A DNA stretch of 30,784 nucleotides from Chromera velia. Taxonomy: Eukaryota > Sar > Chromeraceae. The position numbers were made by a program, and so were the translations under genes. The notes beneath the pieces were generated by a model. That model saw only the letters and a program-made list of their open reading frames with translations, ran no database searches and was not told the DNA's origin. The stretch lies in the NCBI GenBank assembly GCA_018398765.1, contig JAHBMJ010000059.1, positions 27,501-58,284 of the forward strand, written 5' to 3'. Positions within the stretch are counted from its first letter, which is position 1; every line of letters begins with the position of its first letter. Below, piece after piece: positions 1 to 11,263 of this stretch.

Positions 1-1232
1 AAACTATACAGCGCAACCTTAGTCAAGCCAAAACTGTTAAGCCATATCCTGCCTCATTACACATGTAGACTACCAGCATCTCTCCTAGCATCTCCCCTGG
101 TATCTCCCTTGGGATTGTAACACTTCCGAGCAGCAGTTTATACCTGAACTACTGCGTGCCCCTTCCTTGCTCTTCGGAGCCTCTTCCCCAATACGGGCGC
201 TACTAGGGGCGCTAGTATGGGCGGCCGTTCATTTTGCTTTGTTCTTTCTTACCGTTTTGGTTCTTTCCAGCCTTGTTGCTTCCCATCTGCTGCGAGTGAG
301 CTAGCGAATGAGATGAGCGAGTAAATAAGTGAGGTGAGTGAATGAGTGACTGAGTGAATGGTGAACAATTAACAGTCTGAACATGATCGAAGTTCAACGA
401 CTCTGAAGACTTCAATTAACTTTAAAAGTCTAGGATCACTTCAATTTTTGTCTGACAATTTCATCACACCTAGGTTACCCTAACTATTTCATCACACCTA
501 TTGTGATACAATTATTTGTGTCACTGGTACTGGTGTATAGAGTATTGTGTCATAATTTGAATTGTGTCACACTATAGTTTCAGTGTAGTGCATGACGTCT
601 AGCATGACGTAATGTGATATTACAAATGTATAATAACATAAAGGTGTATGTCATATGTGATTATTATATGTAGACTATGATTGTAATGTAGTTTTACTAG
701 CTTACTGCTACTAGCTAGACTTGCAGACTAAATTTCAGTCTGAGTGACAGTGAGTGTTATACTGTAGTAACTTAAAAAAATGTTATAATCTTGATATGTC
801 AGACATATATGCTACTAATCAATGTAGTAATCATGCCTAATCAAAATTAATTTAATATCACTGCCAATCAAAATATTAAAAAATATTCACTTAAAATATT
901 TTTAAAGAATTAGTCCAATGATTGCAATCAAAATATCAAACAATCAATCAATCAATCAAAGAATAATATGCAGGCTTCAGAAAAAAATGCTGTAAAATTT
1001 TGGGCACTTCTACAAATCATTGCATGATTAACTATTCTTATAGCACCAGTCTTTGCATTCCCAATAGTTTGCTAGATAGTTTGGCATATTTTTCAGTCCG
1101 AGCCAGCTTTCAGCCTATAGATGTTTGAAATATTCTGAGCAGAACTAGGAGCAGAGCTAGGAGCAGAGCCTAGAGCGGAGCCGTCAATCCTAGAGTCAAT
1201 CCTATTTCATTTCCTCACGCTTGTTCAGGAAT
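1..1232. other. AT-rich spacer, no gene seen
   Basis: No open frame here has coding character. The stretch is AT-rich with short local repeats: GAGTGA/GAATGA-like units at about 292-365, two near-copies of TTTCATCACACCTA around 460-500, and a doubled TGACGT motif at 587-611. The tract at 1138-1182 has three to four ~12-base units of the type GAGCAGAGCTAG, followed by a direct duplicate of GTCAATCCTA at 1183-1192 and 1195-1204. The last few hundred bases should include the 3' UTR of the minus-strand dehydrogenase gene; I could not place a polyadenylation site. Confidence 0.6.
1138..1204. repeat. Short degenerate tandem repeat
   Basis: Units of about 12 bases like GAGCAGAGCTAG recur three to four times with drift, followed by two copies of GTCAATCCTA separated by two bases. 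It lies just beyond the stop codon of the minus-strand dehydrogenase, so it is probably in its 3' UTR or flank. Confidence 0.6.
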
Positions 1233-2141
1233 TTACATCTTTGCTCTTCCTTTTGATCCCCCCCTTCCCCTCTGAGACGAAGAACCCCCAACTGGTCTGA
1301 AACCAATGTCGTCAGGATAGCGCTGCACACTGACACCGCTCTCATTCGAGACACGAAGGACGCGTCCGTGTGCTGTCTCGTCCATGATGAGGTCCACAAG
1401 TGCCCCGGCAACTTTCGAAACTTCTAGGAGGGGGCCCGTCGAGCGCACCAGTTTCTTCATGCCATCAGAGGCATCACTCATCAGTCCGTCAGTGAAAGGG
1501 GTTGCAGTGAAACTAGGGCAGAAGGTGTTTACTCGAATCTTCGGAGGGGCCAGCATACCCACAGACCGGGTGAACCCGACCACGCCATGTTTTGCAGCCG
1601 CGTAAATCGGAGCGTACGGCAAAGCGACCACTCCAGCCATGGAGGAAACATTCACAATGCAACCCTCCAAGCCATGCTTTGCCATCGTGTCCGTGGCCAT
1701 TTTGGTCCCCACGATGACGGCCTTGAGGTCCACCTCCAGCACCTTCCATAAGTGATCGAAGGCTTCCTGTGTGGGCTTCATGGAGAAGTAGACGGCGTCA
1801 TTCAGTTTGATCGCCGCGTTGTTGATCCACAAGCGCACTGACGCGCTGTCTGCCGCCATTTCCTCTTCAATCAATTCAATAAATGCGTCCAAGTTGGTCA
1901 CATCAAGGGACACAAACTTTACTCGAGTGGAATCGGAATATTTTTCGTTCAACTCATCTACAACTGACTTTCCAAGTCTCTCATTGATGTCGCAAAGGTA
2001 GAGCAGATCGATCTGAGAGAGAAAAGAAGAAGTGCCTGAAGCCCGCCTCTCACAAATCTGTCGGGCAGTTTCCAAACCAATGCCGCTAGCGCCTCCGGTG
2101 ATCACGCCACAGCCGACGTTATTCCAAGCCAGTTTCTGCAT
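1233..2141 (-). CDS. Short-chain dehydrogenase/reductase (SDR), single exon
   Basis: This encodes a 302-residue classical SDR, expected to be an NAD(P)-dependent oxidoreductase of small alcohol or carbonyl substrates. Visible motifs are the cofactor loop TGGASGIG (15-22), an acidic residue after beta-2 (D51, which favours NAD over NADP), DV at 80-81, NNAA at 107-110, the catalytic Ser in VNVSS (166/167) and the catalytic pair Y180/K184 in YAAAK. PSFTATPF at 209-216 matches the segment after the active site. The usual active-site Asn is replaced by Asp138 in EVDLK. The C-terminal ~18 residues are a Gly/Ser/Arg-rich basic tail. The start is well fixed: an in-frame TGA lies nine bases upstream of the ATG. 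The stop is TAA. The overall pattern resembles 15-hydroxyprostaglandin-dehydrogenase-like SDRs, but the substrate cannot be told from sequence. Confidence 0.93.
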   Translation of the reverse strand: MQKLAWNNVGCGVITGGASGIGLETARQICERRASGTSSFLSQIDLLYLCDINERLGKSVVDELNEKYSDSTRVKFVSLDVTNLDAFIELIEEEMAADSASVRLWINNAAIKLNDAVYFSMKPTQEAFDHLWKVLEVDLKAVIVGTKMATDTMAKHGLEGCIVNVSSMAGVVALPYAPIYAAAKHGVVGFTRSVGMLAPPKIRVNTFCPSFTATPFTDGLMSDASDGMKKLVRSTGPLLEVSKVAGALVDLIMDETAHGRVLRVSNESGVSVQRYPDDIGFRPVGGSSSQRGRGGSKGRAKM

Positions 2142-3009
2142 CTTACTTCAATCGCGCAAGAAGACAATCTTGTTCAGCAAACTTGAGACAGTCTCTGCAG
2201 ACGCAACTCCCCACATGTGTCCACCAAATCCATGCAGTGCGGCTGTCCACGTCTTGATGTGAGATGGAGTGAAGAAGAAAAGAAAACATCATGAAAGAAA
2301 CAAAAGAGTCAGTCTCCGCTGTCAGAGAATGTCAGAGACGCCGGGAGACAGCAGGGATCGATCGAAAAATTGAGATCTCGTGACGTCGCGAAAATTCGCG
2401 AAATGTCGCGGCGCCGCGGGAGGGCCGGGGGCCGGGGCGCGCCGGGGGTGCACATGAAAAAGCCCGAGGCGCCGCCGCCGTGCACATACCGAAAGCCCAA
2501 TTTGAAGAGCGCCACTGCGATCTCGTGGGAAGAAAGCATAATAGTTGTAGGTGGTTTTTTGGCCGCTGGCTTCTCATGGAAAGCCCATGAAAGCCCTATA
2601 GCAAATCAGCACCAACGACAGTCGATCGGCCTTTCTGAATGACCGAAGCTCCCAAGCTGCGATCACCCGCTTTTCAGTCTTTCGTTTTGTCAGAGAATCG
2701 ACTGCCTTTTTCCTAGGCCAATCCAGTCTGTCCGGCAAAGAGACAGAAGAGCAACAGCGTCCGGGTTCTGTGACTCAGTTTCTCTGGCATTCACTTGTGG
2801 GGTCCGTTCTTCCTTGCCACAGCCGAAAAAAGGAATTGGCAGTGTGAAGATAATCTGAGTGCACTTTGTGCAGTCAAAACACTGCTTTTGTGCAAACCCA
2901 ACCGAAGGATATATTTTTTCTTTCATCTTCTGTCGTGAGAGGAGACGTCTCCGGGTCCGAAGATCTTTTGAACTCTGCCTCCTTCTTCTTCACGGTCCCC
3001 AAAAGGCAA
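2142..3009. promoter_or_regulatory. Divergent upstream region with CpG-dense patch
   Basis: This 868-base interval separates the starts of the minus-strand dehydrogenase and the plus-strand coiled-coil gene, so it probably contains both promoters and 5' UTRs. A strongly CpG-rich patch covers about 2380-2490. It holds an inverted repeat TCGCGAA-AA-TTCGCGA (2386-2401), GC-rich runs, and two identical GTGCACAT octamers at 2448-2455 and 2480-2487. No TATA-like core is obvious. Open frames across the patch on both strands are compositional and lack coding features. Regulatory function is inferred from position only. Confidence 0.45.
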
Positions 3010-6000
3010 ATGTTGGTCCCGCTGCGAGACCCACACTCTCAGTCTCCTGCCTCAAAGGCCGTGGAATACGACAACCCAGCAGGTGGCAGAGAGGACAAGG
3101 AGAACCAGCAATTGGCCAACAGCACTGACAGCCTTGCCCTGTCCATCGTTAGCAAAAGCCCCGATCCCCCTCCTTCCACCAAGAGCGTCACTGCACCCGA
3201 CGCCATAGTTGCTGTTCCCTCTTCTGCGAACAGACCCACAACCCCCCCATCGGGATATGCCCTCAAGCCTTCCCAGCAGAGATCGTCAAAGAGCCCCAGA
3301 GAGAGACTTCAAGAGCTCCTCCCGATTGAAAATTTCCACTCGGAAAGCTTCTCGATGTTGCAGTACGAGTCGCCAAACCCAAAGTCAAGGACACACACAC
3401 CCGTACGTACGCCAACCACCCCACCCCCTGCCGCACTGATGGACAAAAAACAAGCCGAGGAACGCACAGCAGCCTCTCAATCCCATGAGATCGTTCCTGC
3501 TTCTCATCGCACCCCCCCAAAGGGCAAGAGCAGAGAGGACAGAGCGAACTTCTTCCCTCTTGCCAATGCTGATGCGTTGGCTTTGCACGATGCAAAGGGG
3601 GGTGAGCACATGCAGAGCCTTGCAGAGCAACCCTTCGTCACCCCTGTTGCCGAATTTTTCCCTGGCACCCCCCTTCTGGAAGTTGCCGATATGGACCCAG
3701 AGAGGAAACAGTTGATGGACGGGAGTGTCCCCTCCGGTCTCATGGAGCTGCAAGACGCCGGAGAGACGGGCAGGGCCTCTGCTCGGGAGAGCCTCATGAA
3801 AATCGCAGATCGCAGCAACTCTCCCCGGTCCGTGCGCGCCTTGAAGGATGGAAAAACAAACGAAGTCCCCAACACCGTTTCCCCGTACGCCCTCTGCCCT
3901 TCATCTGCCACCCCCCCCTCACCCACCTACTGTCATGCAGGTATACCCCCACCCCCTTCTCGAACTCTGAAGGCCCCCGACCACCTAGTCAACATCCTCG
4001 CCTGCAGGCGTTCCTCCACTCGCACGACCACCCCTCCCCCCACACACCCTCTTGCCCTCACTGCCTACACCCCCCCCCGCAATTCCCCACCCGACGCCCT
4101 CGTGTGCCGTCCCACGACCCCGCGTGCCACTGTGGACGCCCGGGAGAGTGACGAAGAAGGCACAGAGTGTCAGTTGGCCCTCCCGGCAGGTGCAGTGCTC
4201 TCCACAACCCCCTTGGCAACCCCCCGAAGCGAGAGGGAGACGGCGTCGAAGCGACAACGGATGTCCCCTATCGCCACACCTCCTCTTCCGAGTCTGACAG
4301 ACTGTGAGATGTCCCTGTCTCTCCCCCTTGCCAACACCGCAGATGAAACCGACGGGGCGATCGTTCCTGCCCTCTCCCCTGCCTTCTCCCCCAGCCCTCC
4401 CCACGCCCTTCCTCTCGAAGACGACCGAGATATGGAGACGGCGTTGCAGCCCTATGAAGACCACGAGACTGCCGAGGCAGACAGAGACGGCGGACTTGCA
4501 GCCATCGAGGACTTCGGGGCCCCTCCTGTATCCTCCCTTGTTCCCCTGTCTTCTTCCGGCTCTCCGTGCGAACCCGAAAAAGAGAAAAAGAGGGCGTCCC
4601 TGCAGATGTTTGCCTTCCCGGACATATCCCCAGATGGAACTCCAGAGAGCCAGAACAGAGAACCTAGGAAGGAAGCAGATGGTGAGGCGGGCCAACAGTT
4701 CTTCGCACTGCGAGATCTGTCTCCGGCCAACTTCCGTCAGAACGACCAGCAGAAAGACGAGTCACCCCTGAAAGCCCTACACGACAGATCCCCTCCATCT
4801 GCTGTGAGACTTCACAGAGGAGAGGCACCTTCTGCCAAGAATCCCTCCCCCCGCGTCTCTGAAGAGACCAGCAGTAAACAGAGCAGCACCCCCGAGTCGG
4901 ACAAACAGGCGGAAAGAAAGGTGAAGGTAGGGTCCGACATCTCCTCCGAGAACAAAACAGAGGCAGAGGGGGAAGGAGAGTCCACAGACAGGGGCGGAAA
5001 GGAAGGAGCCGATGGAATGCCTCCTCAAGCTTTCGGTTTGTCTGCCGACCCTGCCGCCCTCTCTCGCTTCATTCATGCCTACCCTTTCTGTCCACTCGTC
5101 CCATTTTTCCGTTTCCACGCACGCAATGAACATGCCTCCCTTCCTTCGTTCCTTCCTTCCTGACTTCTAGTGATTTTTCCACCCCACTCGTCGCAGGAAG
5201 ATAGCGCTCTTCGCTCTCCTGTTTGTTTCATTCCTTCCAGTCCCTCCATTTTGTGCGCCTTTCCCTGTTTCTATTCCTGTGTGCCCACTGGCCTGTCCAA
5301 GCAGAGAAAGACAGGCCCGGCCGCAAAGTTTCGGTCATCGTTCTTATCTTTCGCCTCTCTCTCACTTCATGCGAATGTCCCCACACACACACCCTTTTGA
5401 TGTCTCTCTCTGTGCAGTCGCGGGCACCCCCTTGAAGAGTCTCCAGTCCGCCCGTCTGAGGAAACTCCTGAACACTGGCAAGAAGGGCGCCGCAGTTCCC
5501 CCTGCACCCCCGCTCCCCCGCAGACTCCAGCAAGCACACACACAGCAGCAGGAAGGCACAGAGAAGGACCAGTCCGCCACTAAAGGCCCAGAGGGGAGGG
5601 AGAGGGAGGACAAAAGCCCCAGAAAATCAAACACATCCAGTCAGTCAGTCAGTAAGTCGGTCGGTACCTCGGAAGCAAATCTGATAAGAAAAGTGACAAA
5701 AAATGTCAGATTATGGGCATTTTCCATGCGTCCCTCTTTCAAAGCAAGGCTTCTTTTTGTTTCTCTTCCACCGTGGACTTACAGTCGTCCTTCGTTTCCT
5801 GTCTCCAGAGGCTCCGTCGCGTCATCGAGATTGCCGCGTATTCCCTTTTTTCTCTTCGTTTGCTTCTCTTTTGCTTCCGTCACTTCCAGTGGTTCTTTAT
5901 CTCGAAAAGGTTCTGGATGTTCCTGAAGGGCAAAAATCGCAATAAGATTTAGTGCACTACATGTCGCCATTCTGTTTAGATAGTGAATGGTTGATGAGTC

Positions 6001-7845
6001 TCTCCTGTTGCAGCCATGACCTCAGGAGGCAAGGGTCTGAAGGTTCCACTGGCAGGAGGACAGAGGACGCGTCTCCCTGCAGGGCCCCGACTCGCAGGGG
6101 GCCCTTCCCCTTTCGGGTCCCTCACCCCTGCCGCAAAGCCCGCAGGGAAAGAGAAGGATAAGGGGGGGGTGTCCCCTGTGCGTCGTTTTGTTTCCTCTGG
6201 TGCTGCTTGTGGTCAGATGAGCGCAAAGGTGCAGAGGATCCTGAAGAATCAGAACAACGGGGGAGCGAAGAAGGGAGCAGACAGTGAAGGTCCTCCGCCC
6301 TCTACAGAGACGACAGAAGGGGCGAAAGGGTCCTCAGCAGAAGAGCAAAACGCACTGTGCAAAGAGCTCCTCGCTATTGCCAGTGAATCTCTTGGTCGGT
6401 CAATCTGCTTTGACATCGTGCTACGAGGGGCTTCTAGTGACACGATTAGAAACACAGCGCGTCCGCATTTCCATTTCACAGACATAAGGAAAAGGCGCGT
6501 TTTGTCCAATTTCCTGCACAGTTCAAATCCCAGTGGCAGCGTCAAAGGATGGCAAGGAAGGTTCCGATTGAGCTCCGTATCTTGCATCATCAAAAACCTC
6601 GTAGTGAAGTACCGTTTCTGGGCAAATCAACAGGTTCTCTCTATGTTCACGGATTGATGGATGGCTGTTTGTTTTTGGGTGACCAAATCTGGTGTGGGTG
6701 GGTGGGTGGTGTCTGTATGATCCTCTTTTGTCGTCTTGTGGTGCCTGCCCCCAGCTGTCCAATGTTGTCCGTCCCTCTATTCCCCCCGCTTTCCATCCAT
6801 GCATGTCTGCAGAGGCCACTGAGGCCATAGCAGTGCAGGCAGAGAGGCTGGAGCTGGAGGTGTCGAGGCTGGATGAGGAGAAGAGGACACTCGCAGAGAA
6901 AAAAGCCGAACAGATGAAACTCATCGACTCCTCGCAGAAGGTCAGTCAGTCACTTGGAGGAAGATGCCTTGACATTCAGCTGATCTCTCTCGAGAACGTT
7001 AGTCTGTCCGCAACTTTCCAAAGTGTGAGAGCTGTCTAATCAGCACTTGCAAGCCTATGCAGTCTTTTCTTACTTTGTTTTCTTCTGCTGTTCCTGTCAC
7101 TTGCGTAGCGGTGACGCCCTTCTCTTCGGTGTCGCACTGCAAGTTTTCGTTCCTGCGTGCTCTTTGTTTGAAGCCCTGTTGCTTTTTTCTTGTCCAGTGG
7201 TCCGTGACAGCAGATCGTGCCGTTTCTTGCACTCACGTGTCGAATTCCCGTTGCAGAGAGAGCGTGAGATGGCGGAGATGATCAAAATGCTGAGGGACGA
7301 GAAGGAGACGGTCCGACAGAAATTCAAGACCTTCCACGGAGACGCCGCGGTTCGTTTCTTCTCCTCGTGCCTTTCCTTTTTCCCTGTCCTTTTGCTTGTC
7401 TGTCACCTCTCTGAATGACTGTATGCCTTCTTCTGTGAGAAAATGACGCAAAGGAAAACCAAAAACTCGATTTGTTTCTGCGTGTGACTCGGTGCACGGG
7501 TTGGTCTGTTTTGATGTCTGACACCAAATTTGCGCATTCGAGCAGCCACACCAGGCCTTTCCTTGAAGGTTTCCCCTTCTCCTGTCCCTGTTTCGACGCT
7601 CTGTGTCTGTCTGTCTGTCTCCACCACTGTGCAAAATTAAAATGACTGAGAAGAGGGAAGCAGAGGGCGCACCCAGAGGTCTTTTCGCTATGTGTGGTTG
7701 CACTTATGTCTTGCAAACTCGGTGGGATGAAAGATCCACCCCCACTCAATTTTTGCAGACTCCTGTTTTGCTTCCGATCTACCCCTCTCTCACCATCCCT
7801 ATTCCTACCCCCCCCCCCCCCCCCCCCCCCCCCGTGCGTATATAA

Positions 7846-7881
<36 letters not shown>

Positions 7882-9922
7882 TTCTGTGTGCAGCTGAAGC
7901 TGAGTGCGGCAGAAAAGAAAGTGGACGAGGCGACCCGCGCGAAGGGAGCTGCGGAGCAAGACGCGAAGGTTGCTCTTTTCCCTTTTTCTCCATGCTCTTT
8001 GTGTGGGAGGAAGAGGCTAGGCTGCTTGTCTTTTTTGTGAGAAACAGGCGGAAACTGATATACAGACAGATAGATAGACCGAACGACAGAGAGACAAATT
8101 CATCATTGTTGGTTCTGCCTGCGTGTGAGTTGGGCATCGAACTTCTTGGATGCACGTAGAAGGGATCACAACACGTTGTGCCCTCTTTCGGTGTGTCAAG
8201 AGAGAACAATGTTGACCTTTTCATCCAAATGCCTCCCGCTTGAGCGACGTGAAGTCATTTTTTCCCACTGAGCCTCTCTTGGCGGTGGAGTTTCCGTTCA
8301 GTTCCGTTTTTTGGTGTGCTTGGTTTCTTCTGGAATTGCATCTGTCAGCAGAAATTGGAGACGGGGCTTTCTATCGCTGACGAAGAGCTCATGCTTGTCC
8401 GACATAAGAATGGAATTCCCCCCCCCCTTTTTTGCAGGAGGCACTCGCCAGGGCGGTTGCAGCCGAGGAGGCGGTCGTCTCTCGTGACTCTCTCCTTGCG
8501 GCCAGAGAGGAGGTCGGTAGGGGGGGTTTCTGGGTTCGCTTTCGCTTTTTCTGCACGGTTCTCTGCAACTCTTTCTTCTCTTCTCGTCGTGTCCAATGTC
8601 CTTTGCACCTGCATTCTTCTCCTCGCCTCTTTGTGACTTGCCTTCTGGCTAGCGGACCGGCTCTGTGTGTTTCTGTTTTCGTTTTGACGGGTTTATCGAT
8701 GCGCGTGTCTCTTCTTTTTGCATGAGTGTGGTTGAGATGCACCTGTGCGGATGCATGCGATGTTCTTGCAGGCCTTGAGCCGTCTCTCCGAGGAGAGGGA
8801 GGAGATTCTGCTGAAGTTGAAAGAACGTGAAAGCGAGGTATGTGAGAGAGACAGTGAGAGACTCGCGGACAGTGAAAAAGAAAGAGAAAATGCATGCGCC
8901 CAGGACCATTATTTGGAAGGAGGTCTTGCTTTCTTCAGTCCCCTCCAACCTCAGTCTTCATGGTTTGGATTGGTCATGCTGATTTGGACGCAAAAAGGGA
9001 CGCCTCCGCTAGAAAGAATGGGGTCTTTCACTCTTCCCACCAGCTCCCGATGTTCCCTATTTGACGAAAAAGACTGGAGGACGGCCTGCTCTCTTCTCCT
9101 CTCCTCTCCTCTCTTTCCGTTCACCTTCTTCTTGCGCTTCTTTTCGCACATCCACATTTAAAGTCGGGCTCTCATCGTCTCAAGACAAAAAAGCAAGAGA
9201 AGGGGGCAAATTGTTTTGTCTCGCCTTCTTTTTGCATGTCTGTTCGGCGGTGAATGAATGGTAAAGAAATCAACCTCTCTTCTCTGGATCAATCAATCAA
9301 ACAAACAAATCAACTGCAGATCCAGACGCTGGAGGACAAAAAACTGGAGCTCGTCGAGCAGAACGGCCAGCTACAGTCCGAGCATTTGCAGTCAGTTCAG
9401 TGCACATGCACAGTCATTTTCCTCCGAGATTCAGAGCATGGAGGTATTCTCATGATTCTCTCTGCGTGTTCCACCGAAGCCAACAGCCCCAGCAGGAGTA
9501 CCTGTAGCCACGCACTTCAGCTGAGAAAAAGAAGAAATGGGTACCCACAGTTGAGTAGACAGTCCTAGAGGAGAGACGGTGATAGGTCCATTTGAGTGGA
9601 GGTTGTCCAATTTTGATTTGTTCATCTAAATTCTTGTAGGCCGGCTGTATGCTTTTCTATTGGCGGTACAGTTTTTGTCTTTCTCCTCCTTTGGAGTACA
9701 AAATTTCTCTCCATGCCTTAATTCGAGCATGGATGCTTTGATAAATGGACGGACGGATGCAGACTCGTTCGTCTGTTGGAGGAACAGAAGAAGAAGTGCG
9801 AGGGGCAGGCGAAGGACGCAGGGTGAGTGAGTGAGTGAGTGAGTGAGTGAGTCCGTCAGTAGTAGAACAGCAGTTGTGGCTTCTCTGAATTTCTGTGGAG
9901 CCTCTTGCATCCGTCCAAAAGT

Positions 9923-9979
<57 letters not shown>

Positions 9980-10072
9980 CACTGACTTTCTCACTCACCC
10001 ACTACCCACTCGCTCACTCACCATCAGACACGCGCACACACAATGAAGGACACGCACACACACACACACACG

Positions 10073-10133
<61 letters not shown>

Positions 10134-11087
10134 GGAGAGAGAGAGAGAGAGAGAGACAAACAGACAGACAGACAGAGCCGCCCTGACAGGCGTACAGAAA
10201 CCGATGGGGCCGACTATCTTTGCACGGCAACAGCTTTTCTTTCTCTGTTTGCAGCCGCGAGAGTCTTCCATCTCTGGCACACTCTCCCGCGGGATCCGTG
10301 AGTGCCCGCACCCCCACTCCGAGACTTCAGCAGAAGGCGCAGAGGAGTACAGGAGAGGAAGAGGAGGAGACAGAAAGGCAGCAGGACAAGGAGAGGCTCG
10401 AAGAAGAGTTGCGAGCTCTCAGAGAAGAGGCAGACACTTTGCGAAATGTCAGTCTGACTCGTCGAACCTTTGCGGACTAAAAGTAGCAATCATTGTACCA
10501 AGGTCGTCGATCCATGCAGAAAAAGACCGTCTATCTGCTCAAGAACGTCTGTTCAACATCAATCAACCTGTCTCTATCGTATTCGGGTACCTGGGCGCAC
10601 TTGTTGGTCGCTTATGGGAGACACGATCTTCTCATGCAGTGATTTCAAAAGCGGCTGTGTGTTTTGTGCTTTAGGTGTGTTCAAGGAGCACCCCATCTGC
10701 GTCTCTTTATTCACCCCGTACTTCCTCTTGTTTGTTTTTCTTTGGGGACCCATCACCCTTCCCTTTTTCCTCCCTCCCTCGCTGTTGCTTGTTTGATGAG
10801 CTCCACCCTGCAGGAACGTCGGGCGGATGCCGAGAAGATTCTGACACTGGAGTCCGACCAACAGGAACTGATTCAGGTCGGTCAGCATGGATGCAAAACA
10901 AAATGGTCGACCGAGGGGGCCCTACTATTGGCGTCTGTGTTCTTCTGAAAATGTCGGTATGCGGTCGTCTGATCTGGTTTGACGACGCTGTCTGTCCTCC
11001 TTTCATGTCCAGTCTTTCTTCCCTTCCTCTTTCTCTGCTCACCTGAATGCGGCAAGGTATCTTCAGTGACTCTTTCTCTTCCTCTTC

Positions 11088-11123
<36 letters not shown>

Positions 11124-11263
11124 TGGATTTGCAGTACGTCCAGCAGCTGCAAGCGTCTCTGGGTGTGGAGGCTGAGGAAGGTGAGGGAGAGGGAGAGAAG
11201 GCGGCGGGCGACGACAACGACAGCGAAGAGTTCGCAGACGCCAGGGAGGAGGACGGCGAATGA
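3010..11263 (+). CDS. Ser/Thr-Pro-rich coiled-coil protein, 13 exons
   Basis: Exons: 3010-5035, 5418-5651, 6014-6382, 6813-6940, 7257-7349, 7894-7968, 8438-8512, 8772-8837, 9320-9390, 9763-9822, 10255-10447, 10814-10876, 11135-11263. The joined length is 3582 bases (1193 residues plus TGA) and every junction is phase-compatible. Residues 1-675 are low-complexity and probably disordered, with about 30 or more SP/TP dipeptides, a pattern typical of proline-directed kinase targets. Residues ~676-876 are basic, Gly/Pro-rich linker. From ~877 to the end the protein is Glu/Lys/Leu heptad coiled coil ([46 protein letters not shown]), broken by one Ser/Pro/Glu-rich linker (start of exon 11) and ending in an acidic tail. 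No enzyme domain or family is recognised. A cytoskeletal, centrosomal or scaffold role is a guess from architecture. The ATG at 3010 is the first in a frame that is open further upstream, so an earlier non-coding or coding exon is possible. Confidence 0.85.
7808..7893 (+). repeat. Composite microsatellite ending at a splice acceptor
   Basis: A run of 26 C (7808-7833) is followed by a TA-rich tract (~7840-7859) and a (TG)n tract, and ends in TTTCTGTGTGCAG, which is the acceptor of exon 6 of the coiled-coil gene. Read on the plus strand, the simple repeats replace an ordinary polypyrimidine tract. Confidence 0.9.
9823..9850 (+). repeat. (GTGA)n starting at a splice donor
   Basis: About seven GTGA units begin exactly at the GT of the donor after exon 10 of the coiled-coil gene, so every unit after the first is a potential GTGAGT donor. 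Confidence 0.9.
9921..9977 (+). repeat. (CT)n-(CA)n microsatellite in intron
   Basis: A (CT)n tract runs directly into a (CA)n tract inside intron 10 of the coiled-coil gene. No gene content. Confidence 0.9.
10051..10176 (+). repeat. (CA)n-(GA)n-(CAGA)n compound microsatellite
   Basis: Long CA dinucleotides with occasional CG interruptions change into GA dinucleotides and then ACAGAC units. It lies in intron 10 of the coiled-coil gene, upstream of the acceptor at 10254. Confidence 0.9.
11090..11122 (+). repeat. (GT)n just upstream of the last acceptor
   Basis: About 16 GT units lie 12 bases before the TTTGCAG acceptor of the final exon of the coiled-coil gene, in the place of a polypyrimidine tract. 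Confidence 0.9.

Noticed and set aside
3985-4695. 236-codon minus-strand frame inside exon 1 of the coiled-coil gene
   Set aside because: Gly/Arg/Cys-rich complement of a Pro/Ser/Thr-rich coding exon; no motif, no context.
8352-8396. Possible extra 15-residue coiled-coil exon ([15 protein letters not shown]) in the coiled-coil gene
   Set aside because: It is phase 0 on both sides, but the donor would be weak (GTCCGA) and would leave an intron of only about 41 bases.
10014-10317. Cys-Val and Leu-Ser repeat frames over CA/GA tracts
   Set aside because: Pure translation of dinucleotide microsatellites in an intron.
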